From contig NZ_LMUS01000001.1 of assembly GCF_009765835.1 (NCBI RefSeq), positions 372,001-436,000 on the forward strand: a stretch of DNA of 64,000 bases, in the 5' to 3' direction. How positions within the stretch are numbered: position 1 is the stretch's first letter; each line of letters opens with the position of its first letter. Made by a program: the position numbers and the translations under genes. Positions 54,996-63,258 of the stretch are shown here, in pieces. A model generated the notes under the pieces. It ran no database searches. It worked only from the letters and a program-made list of their open reading frames with translations, and was not told where the DNA came from. Source of the stretch: Granulicella sp. L56. Lineage in GTDB: Bacteria > Acidobacteriota > Terriglobia > Terriglobales > Acidobacteriaceae.

Positions 54996-55604
54996 ATGTC
55001 ACAGACACATCTCACCATCGGCGTACTTGCCCTGCAAGGCGCATTCGAAGCCCACGCAAAAGCCCTCGAATCCCTCGGCGTCACGGCGAAGCTCATCCGC
55101 AATCCCGACGAGTTGAAGGACCTCGACGGTCTCATCATCCCCGGCGGAGAGTCCACCACCTTTCTCAAGTTCCTCGAGCGCGACGGCTTCCTCGACGCCC
55201 TGCAATCCTTCGTCGAGACCACCCCAACCTTCGGCACCTGCGCCGGGGCCATCCTGCTGGCAAAGCAGGTAGAAAATCCAACTCAAAAATCTCTCGCCGT
55301 TTTAGACATCACTGTCGAACGCAACGCCTATGGCCGCCAGATCGACTCCACCATCCTCACCGCGCCGACGAAGCTCGAAGGCGGTCCGCTGGAGATGGTC
55401 TTCATCCGCGCCCCCCGCATCACCCGCACCGGCCCCACCGTCGAAACACTCGCCGAGCGCGATGGCTTCCCCGTCCTCGTCCGCCAGGGTCATCTGCTCG
55501 CCGCTACCTTTCACCCAGAGCTAAGCGCCGACACCCGCGTCCACCAACTCTTCCTCAATCTCGTGCGTGAGCAATCCACCCAAAGTCGAAGCGCGCAAAA
55601 GTAA
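54996..55604 (+). CDS. pdxT: Glutaminase subunit of PLP synthase, PdxT
   Basis: 202-aa class I glutamine amidotransferase. IGVLALQGAFEAH at the start, oxyanion loop PGGESTT (49-55), nucleophile Cys82 (GTCAGA) and the His173/Glu175 pair (FHPEL). It hydrolyses glutamine and hands ammonia to PdxS. It overlaps the convergent sialidase gene by 50 nt at the 3' end. Confidence 0.96.
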   Translation: MSQTHLTIGVLALQGAFEAHAKALESLGVTAKLIRNPDELKDLDGLIIPGGESTTFLKFLERDGFLDALQSFVETTPTFGTCAGAILLAKQVENPTQKSLAVLDITVERNAYGRQIDSTILTAPTKLEGGPLEMVFIRAPRITRTGPTVETLAERDGFPVLVRQGHLLAATFHPELSADTRVHQLFLNLVREQSTQSRSAQK

Positions 55605-56667
55605 TGCGTTCATCTGAGTCGGTCTTTCCCTCTTCATAAAGCACTCCAATACTGCCATCACGCAGCACAATCACTGTGGAGTAAGCCGAAGGCCCGGCAT
55701 GGATCGTGCGCCCAACCGGCCACGTCTGGCCGCCGTCGTAGCTCACCTTCACGCTCAGATTCTCGCGCCGTGCGCTGGCGGCATTGGTAAAGAGCAGCGC
55801 GTCGATCTTTCCCCGGCGATACCGTGTAATCCCCGCATTGCAGCCCGGATCGATCAGCGCAGCATCATGGCTCATAGGGCCAAAGGAAACTCCTCCATCG
55901 GAAGAACGGGCAACCTCTCGCGTCTTTCCGTCGCGCATATTCTGCAGAATGACGGCGCCCTTCAACTCCACATTGTGACTCTCGTCCGTGCCCTCGCCGA
56001 TCATCGCGCCATGCTTCCATGTCTTTCCATGATCGTCGCTGTAAGCGTTAAGCGAATGAAGCACGCCCTTTTCGTCCCGCACCACCAGAGGCACCAGCAA
56101 CCGTCCACTGCTCGTCTGGATATCGGTGCCCGATGCCGTAAACATGGCCTGCCACTGCGGCTCTTTAATCTGAGGAGTCAGGTCAACCGGGCTAGACCAG
56201 GTGACGCCATCGTCGTCGCTGTACATCGCATGGACCTGAAGCGTTGTCTCCCCAGTTGTCGTCCCCGGCTTCGACGCCCGAAACCCGATTCCGGGTGGTC
56301 CGTAGGCGTGAAAGCACCAGACGCGCCCGTTCGAGCGGTCCAGCAGCAGCGATGCATCCCCAACGCCGCCCTTCTCGACGGCAAGAATGGTCCGCATCGG
56401 CTCCCAGCTTTTTCCGCCATCGAAACTTCGCCGCATGACGAGAGAGATGTGGGCAGGCAAATCCTGCGAGCTGTCCCTGCGAGCGTCTACCACCGCGATC
56501 AGGGTGCCTTTGGCAGTCTCTACCAATGCCGGAATGCGGTAGGTGTTGACGCCGGTCTCGCCTTGCTGGAAGAGATCTGCCTGCGAAAAGACAGGCTGTC
56601 TCGCAAAGGCAGACAGTGGCAGCGAAGCCATCAGCATCAGGGTACAAAGTCTGTTTCTGATCTTCAT
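55555..56667 (-). CDS. Exported sialidase (BNR/Asp-box) family protein
   Basis: 370 aa from the ATG at 56667. Signal peptide (1-22), then YRIP (43-46), the equivalent of the FRIP motif with the active-site Arg, and five Asp-box repeats (SFDGGKSW, SDDDGVTW, SDDHGKTW, SSDGGVSF, SYDGGQTW), giving the six-bladed propeller of exo-sialidases. Probably cleaves sialic-acid-like sugars outside the cell, though related propellers act on other sugars. The 3' end overlaps pdxT by 50 nt. Confidence 0.87.
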   Translation of the reverse strand: MKIRNRLCTLMLMASLPLSAFARQPVFSQADLFQQGETGVNTYRIPALVETAKGTLIAVVDARRDSSQDLPAHISLVMRRSFDGGKSWEPMRTILAVEKGGVGDASLLLDRSNGRVWCFHAYGPPGIGFRASKPGTTTGETTLQVHAMYSDDDGVTWSSPVDLTPQIKEPQWQAMFTASGTDIQTSSGRLLVPLVVRDEKGVLHSLNAYSDDHGKTWKHGAMIGEGTDESHNVELKGAVILQNMRDGKTREVARSSDGGVSFGPMSHDAALIDPGCNAGITRYRRGKIDALLFTNAASARRENLSVKVSYDGGQTWPVGRTIHAGPSAYSTVIVLRDGSIGVLYEEGKTDSDERITFARFDFGWIAHARD

Positions 56668-56706
56668 CGAACAGCCTAATCTCCACACCCTTCGCAGCGA
56701 CGTATC

Positions 56707-57396
56707 TCAGGCAACATTCGTCTTGAAAAACTCCAGCGTCCTCTCCCGTGCCTGCGCAGCCGACGCCGCATGATAGGTATTCGGATCCACGTCGCGATTG
56801 AACGCATGTCCCGCACCATCGTAGATATAGATCTCAACCTGAGGATGCGCCACTCGAACCGCCTCAATCTGGTCAGACCCGATATGACTATCGGCACCGC
56901 CAAAGTGCAGCATCACCGGACAGCTCGGCTCCTCCTCGGCATACTTCCCAATCCCTCCGGGATAGTATCCAACGCAGCACGACGGCTGCATCTTCAGCGT
57001 CTCGCCCCGCGTCGCCGTCAGCCAGCTCATCAAGCCGCCGTAGCAGAACCCCAGCACGCCAATCCCCTTGCCTACGCCCCTCGCCACCTCATAGGCCGCA
57101 GCGATATCCAGCAGCGCCGTCTCGGGATTCAGCTTCTTCCAGAACTCCCCCGCCCGCTTAGCGTCCTCTCCCTCGTACTTCAGCTCCACCCCACGCTCAT
57201 AGCGATCGAACAGCGCCGGAGCGACCACGACGAAGCCCTCTTTGGCATACTCGTCGGCCACGCTGCGTATATGCCAGTTGACGCCGAAGATCTCCTGCAC
57301 CAGCACGATTGCCCCAATCGGCTCTCCCTCAGGGCGCACGACATACACGCCCAGCTCATGCCCATCCGACGCCTTCACCTTCAACCATTCGCTCAT
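56707..57396 (-). CDS. Dienelactone hydrolase family protein
   Basis: 229 aa from the ATG at 57396 (AAGGGGAAG box); the longer frame to 57651 overlaps the next gene. Alpha/beta hydrolase with the DLH triad Cys118 (GFCYGG), Asp169 (GGADSH) and His197 (GAGHAF), and Glu35 in the QEIFG segment. Hydrolyses dienelactone-like esters. Lies 39 bp upstream of the sialidase gene on the same strand. Confidence 0.9.
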   Translation of the reverse strand: MSEWLKVKASDGHELGVYVVRPEGEPIGAIVLVQEIFGVNWHIRSVADEYAKEGFVVVAPALFDRYERGVELKYEGEDAKRAGEFWKKLNPETALLDIAAAYEVARGVGKGIGVLGFCYGGLMSWLTATRGETLKMQPSCCVGYYPGGIGKYAEEEPSCPVMLHFGGADSHIGSDQIEAVRVAHPQVEIYIYDGAGHAFNRDVDPNTYHAASAAQARERTLEFFKTNVA

Positions 57397-57442
57397 CGCT
57401 TCCCCTTTTCCGTTGTCGACTATGCTTGAGATAGATGCGAGA

Positions 57443-57679
57443 TCAACGTCCGCCGTCCACCGTTTTCTCCGCATAGCCTTTGATCTCGCCCGTCCAGCGA
57501 AGAAACCGCAGCAACTGTCTCTTCTCTTTCCAGAACAGGTTCCAGAAATCCCTTGCCCGCACCGTATCCGCTCGCTGCCCGGAGTAGGTCTCGAGCCGCC
57601 AGCGCAGATAGGGGCTCCGCCAGGGCCGCAGCCTCTCGCCCCGTGTAGCATTCCACAAAAAACTAATTGCTCCCATCAT
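57443..57679 (-). CDS. Small basic, Trp/Arg-rich protein, unknown
   Basis: 78 aa. Starts at ATGATG with a GGAGGGG box a few bases upstream, an unusually good site for a chance frame. Contains RPWRSPYLRWRLETYSG and two further Trp-rich stretches and no membrane helix. It resembles short conserved hypothetical proteins seen in acidobacteria; no function. It lies 46 bp before the dienelactone hydrolase gene on the same strand. Confidence 0.6.
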   Translation of the reverse strand: MMGAISFLWNATRGERLRPWRSPYLRWRLETYSGQRADTVRARDFWNLFWKEKRQLLRFLRWTGEIKGYAEKTVDGGR

Positions 57680-57743
57680 GACCCCGCCCCTCCAGTATAA
57701 AGAAACAATTTCACTCGAAAGGACTGCTCCCGGGCGAAGAAAG

Positions 57744-57773
57744 CAAAAAGGCCCAACCAGAAAGGTCGGGCCT
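57744..57773 (-). terminator. Intrinsic terminator of the flagellar operon
   Basis: On the minus strand AGGCCCGACC-TTTCT-GGTTGGGCCT forms a 10-bp stem with one G-U pair, directly followed by TTTTTGC. It is 20 bp after the flgL stop. Confidence 0.9.
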
Positions 57774-57793
57774 CATGTATTGAAAGCAAGATG

Positions 57794-58693
57794 CTATTGC
57801 ATGTAGTCAAACAGATCTGTCTTTTCGAGCGCGGTCATCACGCTCATCAATGCCTGATTCTGCGTCTCCGCCGAGCTGAGCTGCGTAGCCACCGAAGCCG
57901 GATCGGCAGAGACCAGACTTCCCTGCTGCACCTTGAACTGAGCCTCCTCGGTCTGTGCATAGGTGCTGGTAGCCTCCAACCGGCTGAGTGAGCCATCCAG
58001 CAGACTGCGTTGTGCGGATACATTGCTCAGCGCAGCCGACAGTATTCCGGTATCGGCGATAGCGCTTGCGCTCGCCGTGCCCCCTGCAAAATCCGCGATC
58101 AACTGATTCAACGCTCCAAAGACGCCCGAGCTGCCCGAACCAAAAACATCCGACCCGACAAGGTTCGTCTGGATCTTCTGTCCGCTCGGCGTCTCGACAG
58201 AGTTGGCGCTCGTATCGCCCACATAGCTGGTCGTAGCAGGCGAAGTCGAGCTGTCCAGCGTGAACGGTCTGACCGATCCCTGGCTGCCCGCAAAGAGCGA
58301 CTGGCCAAGGTAGCTTGTGTTCGCCAGCGACAAAACCTGGTCGCGAATTCCTGTGAGCTGCTGCTCGATGCTGGCGATGTTGGCCGAGTTGAGCGTTCCG
58401 TTCCCTCCCGAAACCGCCAGCGACAAGGCCGAAGTCAGTTGGCTGACCACTTCACCCAGCGTCGAGTCCGAGACCTGCATCATCGACTGCGTCCCCGACA
58501 CGGTCTGAACGAAGGTGTCGTCCTTCGAGATCGCGCTGGCCATCATCGTACTCTCGGCCACAGCAGTCGGATCATCCTGTAAAGACGTAACTCGCAGACC
58601 GCTCGAAAGCTCGTTCGTAAGCGTAGCCTCAAGGCTGCTCGACTGGTTCAAAGCTCCCGCAAGATTGCTGACATAATTCGGATCGACCCTCAC
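57794..58693 (-). CDS. flgL: Flagellar hook-associated protein 3
   Basis: 299 aa, GTG start behind AGGAGGGG. Flagellin-type N-terminus (RVDPNYVSNLAGALNQSSSLEATLTNELSSG cut short here as RVDPNYVSNL...LSSG) and a C-terminal coiled coil (SLSRLEATSTYAQTEEAQF). Forms the junction between hook and filament together with FlgK. Last gene of the operon. Confidence 0.9.
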   Translation of the reverse strand: MRVDPNYVSNLAGALNQSSSLEATLTNELSSGLRVTSLQDDPTAVAESTMMASAISKDDTFVQTVSGTQSMMQVSDSTLGEVVSQLTSALSLAVSGGNGTLNSANIASIEQQLTGIRDQVLSLANTSYLGQSLFAGSQGSVRPFTLDSSTSPATTSYVGDTSANSVETPSGQKIQTNLVGSDVFGSGSSGVFGALNQLIADFAGGTASASAIADTGILSAALSNVSAQRSLLDGSLSRLEATSTYAQTEEAQFKVQQGSLVSADPASVATQLSSAETQNQALMSVMTALEKTDLFDYMQ

Positions 58694-58744
58694 GCACCCC
58701 TCCTGATCAAGCTGACTGAAACCGCAAAATTTGGAGCCCGCGCT

Positions 58745-60142
58745 CTAAGTCACCGTGGTCTCTACACCCAGATTCAACGCGCTGGCCATAATCGCATCGA
58801 CAATCGAGAACACCTTCGCCGCAGCCTCATAGCTGCGCTGATACTGCGTCAGGTTCGACGCCTCCTCATCGAGCGAGACCCCCGACAGCGAATCGCGCTG
58901 ACTCGTAAGCTGCGTCAAAGTAGCCTGCTGCGCGGTATTGTCCGTCGTCGCGCCAGCCGCATCGTTGCCAACCTGCCCAAGAAATGAGGCGAGAAAACCC
59001 GAAGCCGTCTGTCCGCCAGCTACGTTCGCCGTCGAAAGATCAGCCAGCGCAATCGCATTGCCGCTGCCGGATGATCCTTCACCAGTAGCCGCTGCTGCAA
59101 TTGCCTTCGGATCGCTCGTCGCTACCTGAATCGACAATGCCGCACCAGCCGCGCTCGTCGGCAGGGTAAAGATCGCACCGCCGGGATTGCCACTACCATC
59201 GGTCCCCAGCGCATTCTGCTGGTTCACCGCAGTCCCAATTCCATAGGCGAGATTGTCCAGCGCACTCGCGTACGTGGGCAGCTCCTGATCTCTCGCCTGC
59301 AAGACGCCGCCAAGCTGTCCGCCGGTAATGCCCGAAGTCACATCCTGCCCATTCGCGACTACGTCGGTCTTTCCAGCCACCTGCGTTGTGCTCAGCGCAT
59401 AGGACTGACTGCCGCTCACCAGGACCGCGCCATTCGCGGTCGTCAGCGTAATGCCGTTCGACTCGGTGGTCATCTGGTCGAGGCCAACATACTGCGACAA
59501 CTGTGCAATCGCCAACTGCCGCTGGTCTTCGAGCGTTCCCGCATCCGTATTGGGACTGATGGTCGCAATCTGCTGGTTCAGCGATGCAATCGTCGTCGTC
59601 AAAGAGTTGATCTGGCCAACCGTAGTGCCAACCTGCTGGTCGAGCCCCGTACTCACTTGTGCAAGCTGGTTCGAGGCAGAGTTGAAGGCCGACGTGAGAT
59701 TGTTCGCAGCCGTCAGCACCGCCTGCCGGGCCGACGTATCCCCAGGACTCCCCTCGAGTGTCGAGAGTGAATTGAAGAAGGAGTCCACCGCCGAGCCAAG
59801 CGCCGTCGAGCTGGCCGACGTACTCGTCGAGCTCAAGCCAAAGATGTCCTGCACCTGTTGCAGCGCCGATTGAAGCGCCCCGCTCTGCGCCTGCGTCTGC
59901 GTCTGCTGCTGCACGCGCTGTTCCAGAACCCGGTCGCGTACGGACGTTGCGGTACTCGTGATTCCGGTGCTGTAGCTCGTGCCGCTCAGGGTCACAGCGT
60001 CCGTCGGCTGCCAGTTCACCACCTCACGCGTATAGCCCGGCGTGTTCTGGTTCGACACATTGTTCGCGGTTATGTTCAGAGCGTTCTGGTCCGCCATCAA
60101 GGCTTCCCGGGACAGGTCCATCAGCGAGGTCAGCGTTCCCAT
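58745..60142 (-). CDS. flgK: Flagellar hook-associated protein 1
   Basis: 465 aa. N-terminal rod-protein motif ALNITANNVSNQNTPGYTRE (near residues 21-40), central low-complexity Ser/Thr/Gln region, and C-terminal SLDEEASNLTQYQRSYEAAAKV, characteristic of FlgK. The start overlaps the short upstream gene by 13 nt, so translation is coupled. Followed by flgL after 51 bp. Confidence 0.94.
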   Translation of the reverse strand: MGTLTSLMDLSREALMADQNALNITANNVSNQNTPGYTREVVNWQPTDAVTLSGTSYSTGITSTATSVRDRVLEQRVQQQTQTQAQSGALQSALQQVQDIFGLSSTSTSASSTALGSAVDSFFNSLSTLEGSPGDTSARQAVLTAANNLTSAFNSASNQLAQVSTGLDQQVGTTVGQINSLTTTIASLNQQIATISPNTDAGTLEDQRQLAIAQLSQYVGLDQMTTESNGITLTTANGAVLVSGSQSYALSTTQVAGKTDVVANGQDVTSGITGGQLGGVLQARDQELPTYASALDNLAYGIGTAVNQQNALGTDGSGNPGGAIFTLPTSAAGAALSIQVATSDPKAIAAAATGEGSSGSGNAIALADLSTANVAGGQTASGFLASFLGQVGNDAAGATTDNTAQQATLTQLTSQRDSLSGVSLDEEASNLTQYQRSYEAAAKVFSIVDAIMASALNLGVETTVT

Positions 60143-60399
60143 AGGTCTCTCGTATTTCTTCCGTACAAACGGCGAAGCGCGTTGAGATTTGATTCACTGT
60201 GATACAAAACCAGCTCGAGCACACGCTTCTTCGCCACGATGGACAGAATGGAATCGATGCCGATCCAATCCGTAACGAGCTGGGATTGAGCCAGCGTCGT
60301 CAATCGTCGTTCGATCACTTGAAGAGCGTCTAAATCCAGAATGGCAAGCGCATGGATAGTCTCATCCAGAGCCTCTCCCAGCGCCTGTGCGATAGCCAT
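60130..60399 (-). CDS. FlgN-like small protein upstream of flgK
   Basis: 89 aa, all-helical, with LDALQVIERRLTTLAQSQL. It takes the position between flgM and flgK that FlgN, the export chaperone of FlgK/FlgL, has in other bacteria, but it is shorter than usual FlgN (about 140 aa). The ATG is 2 bp from the flgM stop and the end overlaps flgK by 13 nt. Family call is by position and helicity only. Confidence 0.55.
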   Translation of the reverse strand: MAIAQALGEALDETIHALAILDLDALQVIERRLTTLAQSQLVTDWIGIDSILSIVAKKRVLELVLYHSESNLNALRRLYGRNTRDLWER

Positions 60400-60401
60400 C
60401 T

Positions 60402-60713
60402 CTACTCCAGCAGAGAGTCGATCATCTTGCTGGCCACGTCCGACGAGGAGACGTTATAGCTCCCCGAGGCAATCGCCTTCTGTAAAGCAGCCACCTTATC
60501 TGTCCGTACATCCGATCCCTCAAGCGCATGGGCAATCACGCCACCGGCAGAGCTCAGGCTTGTCTGGTCAGCCTGCTTCGCGGGCGTCGCCGTTGCGTTG
60601 CGCTGCTGAGAAGCACTCGTTGATTCCGTCACCTGGGACGCCGGCTGTGTCGGCGCAGGTGTAATCGAGCTAAGCGCCTGCGGCAGGCTCCCGATTCCGT
60701 TTGTGTAACTCAT
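60402..60713 (-). CDS. flgM: Anti-sigma-28 factor
   Basis: 103 aa. Disordered Ser/Thr/Ala-rich N-terminal half and a C-terminal helix region (VRTDKVAALQKAIASGSYNVSS; DVASKMIDSLLE) that is the sigma-28-binding part of FlgM. It holds the flagellar sigma factor until the hook is complete. Within the flg operon, between flgJ and the FlgN-like gene. Confidence 0.9.
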   Translation of the reverse strand: MSYTNGIGSLPQALSSITPAPTQPASQVTESTSASQQRNATATPAKQADQTSLSSAGGVIAHALEGSDVRTDKVAALQKAIASGSYNVSSSDVASKMIDSLLE

Positions 60714-60752
60714 GTGTTCCTCCGTCTACTTGAATCTATCGGCGCAGTCTCA

Positions 60753-61085
60753 CTAAACTTTAGTACCGTGCGACGCTTTTTGCGTCTCCCGCTGATGCTC
60801 CTGCGTCACCTGTCGAATCACCTGCCGGGCGATGCCGAGCCCTCCGCCCTTGGATATCGCCGTGGCCACGGCCTCTGTCCCAAAGCTGCTGATCGTATCC
60901 ATCGAACTATCGCTGCTCTTCTCGTCATCCCCGCCCCAGCTATCCTCGCCAGAGCGCATCGGCTTCAACATCTCCTGCAGCATCATCGACTCGAACTGCT
61001 GAGCAGCATTGACCAGCTTCGGATTCTTAGCTGTGGTCGTCGTCGCTGGCGGAGCACTGCTCGCTATCGTCGCATCAATCTTCAT
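60753..61085 (-). CDS. flgJ: Rod-binding protein (FlgJ N-terminal domain only)
   Basis: 110 aa. KLVNAAQQFESMMLQEMLKPMR is the signature of the rod-binding domain of FlgJ. The peptidoglycan hydrolase domain found in E. coli FlgJ is absent, as in many non-enterobacteria. The ATG overlaps the flgI stop by 4 nt. Confidence 0.88.
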   Translation of the reverse strand: MKIDATIASSAPPATTTTAKNPKLVNAAQQFESMMLQEMLKPMRSGEDSWGGDDEKSSDSSMDTISSFGTEAVATAISKGGGLGIARQVIRQVTQEHQRETQKASHGTKV

Positions 61086-62251
61086 AACACCTCAATCTCC
61101 GCCTCCAAAGCGCCCGCGGACTTCATCGCCTGAAGAATCGAGATCACGTCTCGCGCCGAAGCGCCGATCGTCTGCAGGCTGCGCACCAGATCATCGACCG
61201 TCGCTCCCTGCTTCAACTCAATGCTGTTCACAGGTTTATCCCGCGCGGTAACTCTCGTCTGCTGCACCACCTGGCTCGTGCCTCCAGACGAGAAAGCGTT
61301 CGGCTGCGATACCTCGAACTGGCTCACCACGTTGATCGCCAGACCGCCGTGCAGGATCGACACCGGTTGCAGCACCACCGTTCCTCCGATGACCACCGTT
61401 CCTGTCCGTTCATTGACCACGACCTTCGCCCTCGGAAAGACCGGCACCTCCACCGATTCCACCTGCGCCAGCAACTCTGGAACATCCTCTCCGTGCACGA
61501 CCGAGAGATCGATCTGCCTGCTGTCGAGCGCATGAGCGGCCTGCCTTCCCAGCTCATGATTGATCGCCTGCGACACGGCCTCGGCCGTCCGAAAATCCGC
61601 ATCGTTCAACAGCAGTGAAAACTTGCTTCGCCCTTCCAAATCCAGAGGCACACCCCGCTCCACGATTGCTCCATAAGGAACCCGCGCCGTATTGGGATGG
61701 TTGTACTGTTTCGTATTCCCATTCACGCTGACCGAGTAACCACCCACCACCAGCGGTCCCTGCCCCTGCGCATAGATCTTGCCATCGGCACCATAGAGCG
61801 GAGTCATCAAAAGCAACCCACCCTCAAGACTTCTAGCATCGCCAGCAGAGGAGACAGTCACATCCAGCTTCGTTCCAGGTCGCGCAAACGGCGGCAGCGT
61901 CGCTTCCACAAAGACAGCCGCGAGGTTCTGCACCCGGATCGACGTCGCCGGAACACTGACTCCCATGCGCAACAAGGTCGCAGCCAACGTCTGCGCAGGA
62001 AAGGTCGTCTGCTGGCTATCGCCCGTGCCCTGCAGGCCAACCACGATGCCATAGCCAACCAGTTGATTGTCGCGGATGCCCTCAATCGAGGCGATATCCT
62101 TCACTCGCGCCTCTCTCTGCGGCATCTCCGGCGCATCGACAGCAAACCCCGGCAACGCCAACGCAAGCAGGCCAACCAGCGCCAACCCACGGCAGACAAT
62201 TTTTCTTTCCAGTATCGTCGACACTCTCAAGTCACTCACTCTCGCAATCAT
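61082..62251 (-). CDS. flgI: Flagellar P-ring protein
   Basis: 389 aa from the ATG at 62251, which begins a signal peptide (about 1-37, ending Ala-Leu-Pro-Gly-Phe-Ala). The upstream in-frame stretch to 62377 translates repeat A and was rejected. FlgI motifs: VKDIASIEGIRDNQLVGYG, GVSVP, and the C-terminal GATVDDLVRSLQTIGASARDVISILQAMKSAGAL. Forms the periplasmic P-ring of the flagellar bushing. Confidence 0.95.
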   Translation of the reverse strand: MIARVSDLRVSTILERKIVCRGLALVGLLALALPGFAVDAPEMPQREARVKDIASIEGIRDNQLVGYGIVVGLQGTGDSQQTTFPAQTLAATLLRMGVSVPATSIRVQNLAAVFVEATLPPFARPGTKLDVTVSSAGDARSLEGGLLLMTPLYGADGKIYAQGQGPLVVGGYSVSVNGNTKQYNHPNTARVPYGAIVERGVPLDLEGRSKFSLLLNDADFRTAEAVSQAINHELGRQAAHALDSRQIDLSVVHGEDVPELLAQVESVEVPVFPRAKVVVNERTGTVVIGGTVVLQPVSILHGGLAINVVSQFEVSQPNAFSSGGTSQVVQQTRVTARDKPVNSIELKQGATVDDLVRSLQTIGASARDVISILQAMKSAGALEAEIEVL

Positions 62252-62290
62252 GGCGCATCCACTTACAATCTGTTTAGAATTTTTGAACCA

Positions 62291-62336
62291 CGTCATCTCG
62301 ACCGGAGCGAAGCGTAGTGGAGAGACCCCTGTATTT
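62291..62336 (-). repeat. Dispersed repeat, family A, copy 3 (between flgH and flgI)
   Basis: Read on the minus strand it has the AATACAGGGGTCTCTCC start and GTCGAGATGACG end of the other copies and differs from copy 1 at only two positions of the core. It lies in the 167-bp gap between flgH and flgI, inside the flagellar operon, oriented with transcription. Confidence 0.9.
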
Positions 62337-62418
62337 CGTCCTTGTCCTTGCTGTTGCCTGTTCCTGATCGGTGTCATCGCTGCAAATCGGTGTTAAGCCT
62401 CCAGTTTTAAACAGCTCC

Positions 62419-63258
62419 TCAGAAGATCAGGATCTGTTGCAGAAGCCGGACCAGCGCATTCTGACGATGGGTGTAGTCGTTGACGATGCCCTTCCCGCGA
62501 ACCTCGAGCTCAAGGCTTGAAATCGCAGTCGAAAGCACCTGATTCTGTTGAGAGATGTCCTCAGGCCGCACCAGCCCATGAAGGACAATCGTCTGCGTCT
62601 GCTGGCTGAACTCAACCTGCCGGGCCGCTTCGATCACAAGAATTCCATTCGGAAGCACCGCCATCACCTGACCGCCGAACACGGTGCTCAAACTCGAATT
62701 GGTCGCGCTCGTGCCCTGGGCATTCAGTCCCGACGCAGCATTCATATTGATTAAATTCTGAAGGGCATTGCCCGCGTGCAGCGTTCCAATCAATCCGGAG
62801 ATTCCGGAGTTTGCATTCGAAGTGCGCGAATTCTTCACCGTTCCATCCGTCGACGCGGCGAGGTTCTCCTCCACCACCACCGAGATCAGGTCGTGAGGCC
62901 GCATCGCGCGAACATCTGTATTCATGCGGGTCAGCCGCCCGTTGTCCGTCCAGATCGAACCCGGCGTCGGCAGCACATTCGAGTTCGCGGTGCGTACCCG
63001 TTCCAGATAAGAGTCGAGCGACGTCTCGGCAACGCTCGGCTTCGGCGCCAACGCCTTCTTGATCGCCTGAACCTGTGCATGAAGCGAACAGGCAGCCATC
63101 AGCAACAGCAGCAGGCCAATCATCCCTGCAACAAATGGTCCCATTCCCCCCTTTCGCGGTTGTCGCGGAGGCATCGGCGTTGCAACCGCCGGCGTAAACT
63201 CAACTCCTGGCCAATCCTTCGTCTTCATCCCCCAGCCAATCAGCATGAGATCGGTCAT
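62419..63258 (-). CDS. flgH: Flagellar L-ring protein
   Basis: 279 aa from the ATG at 63258, which overlaps the flgA stop (ATGA); the longer frame to 63429 lies inside flgA and was rejected. A lipobox-like LMAAC follows a hydrophobic segment (near residue 50), although Met at -3 is unusual. Conserved L-ring segments include RPHDLISVVVEE and LVIEAARQVEFSQQ, and LVRPEDISQQNQVLST toward the C-terminus. Forms the outer-membrane L-ring. Confidence 0.93.
   Translation of the reverse strand: MTDLMLIGWGMKTKDWPGVEFTPAVATPMPPRQPRKGGMGPFVAGMIGLLLLLMAACSLHAQVQAIKKALAPKPSVAETSLDSYLERVRTANSNVLPTPGSIWTDNGRLTRMNTDVRAMRPHDLISVVVEENLAASTDGTVKNSRTSNANSGISGLIGTLHAGNALQNLINMNAASGLNAQGTSATNSSLSTVFGGQVMAVLPNGILVIEAARQVEFSQQTQTIVLHGLVRPEDISQQNQVLSTAISSLELEVRGKGIVNDYTHRQNALVRLLQQILIF

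Noticed and set aside
62252..62377. N-terminal extension of flgI
   Set aside because: It translates dispersed repeat A and lacks a ribosome binding site; the ATG at 62251 begins a proper signal peptide.
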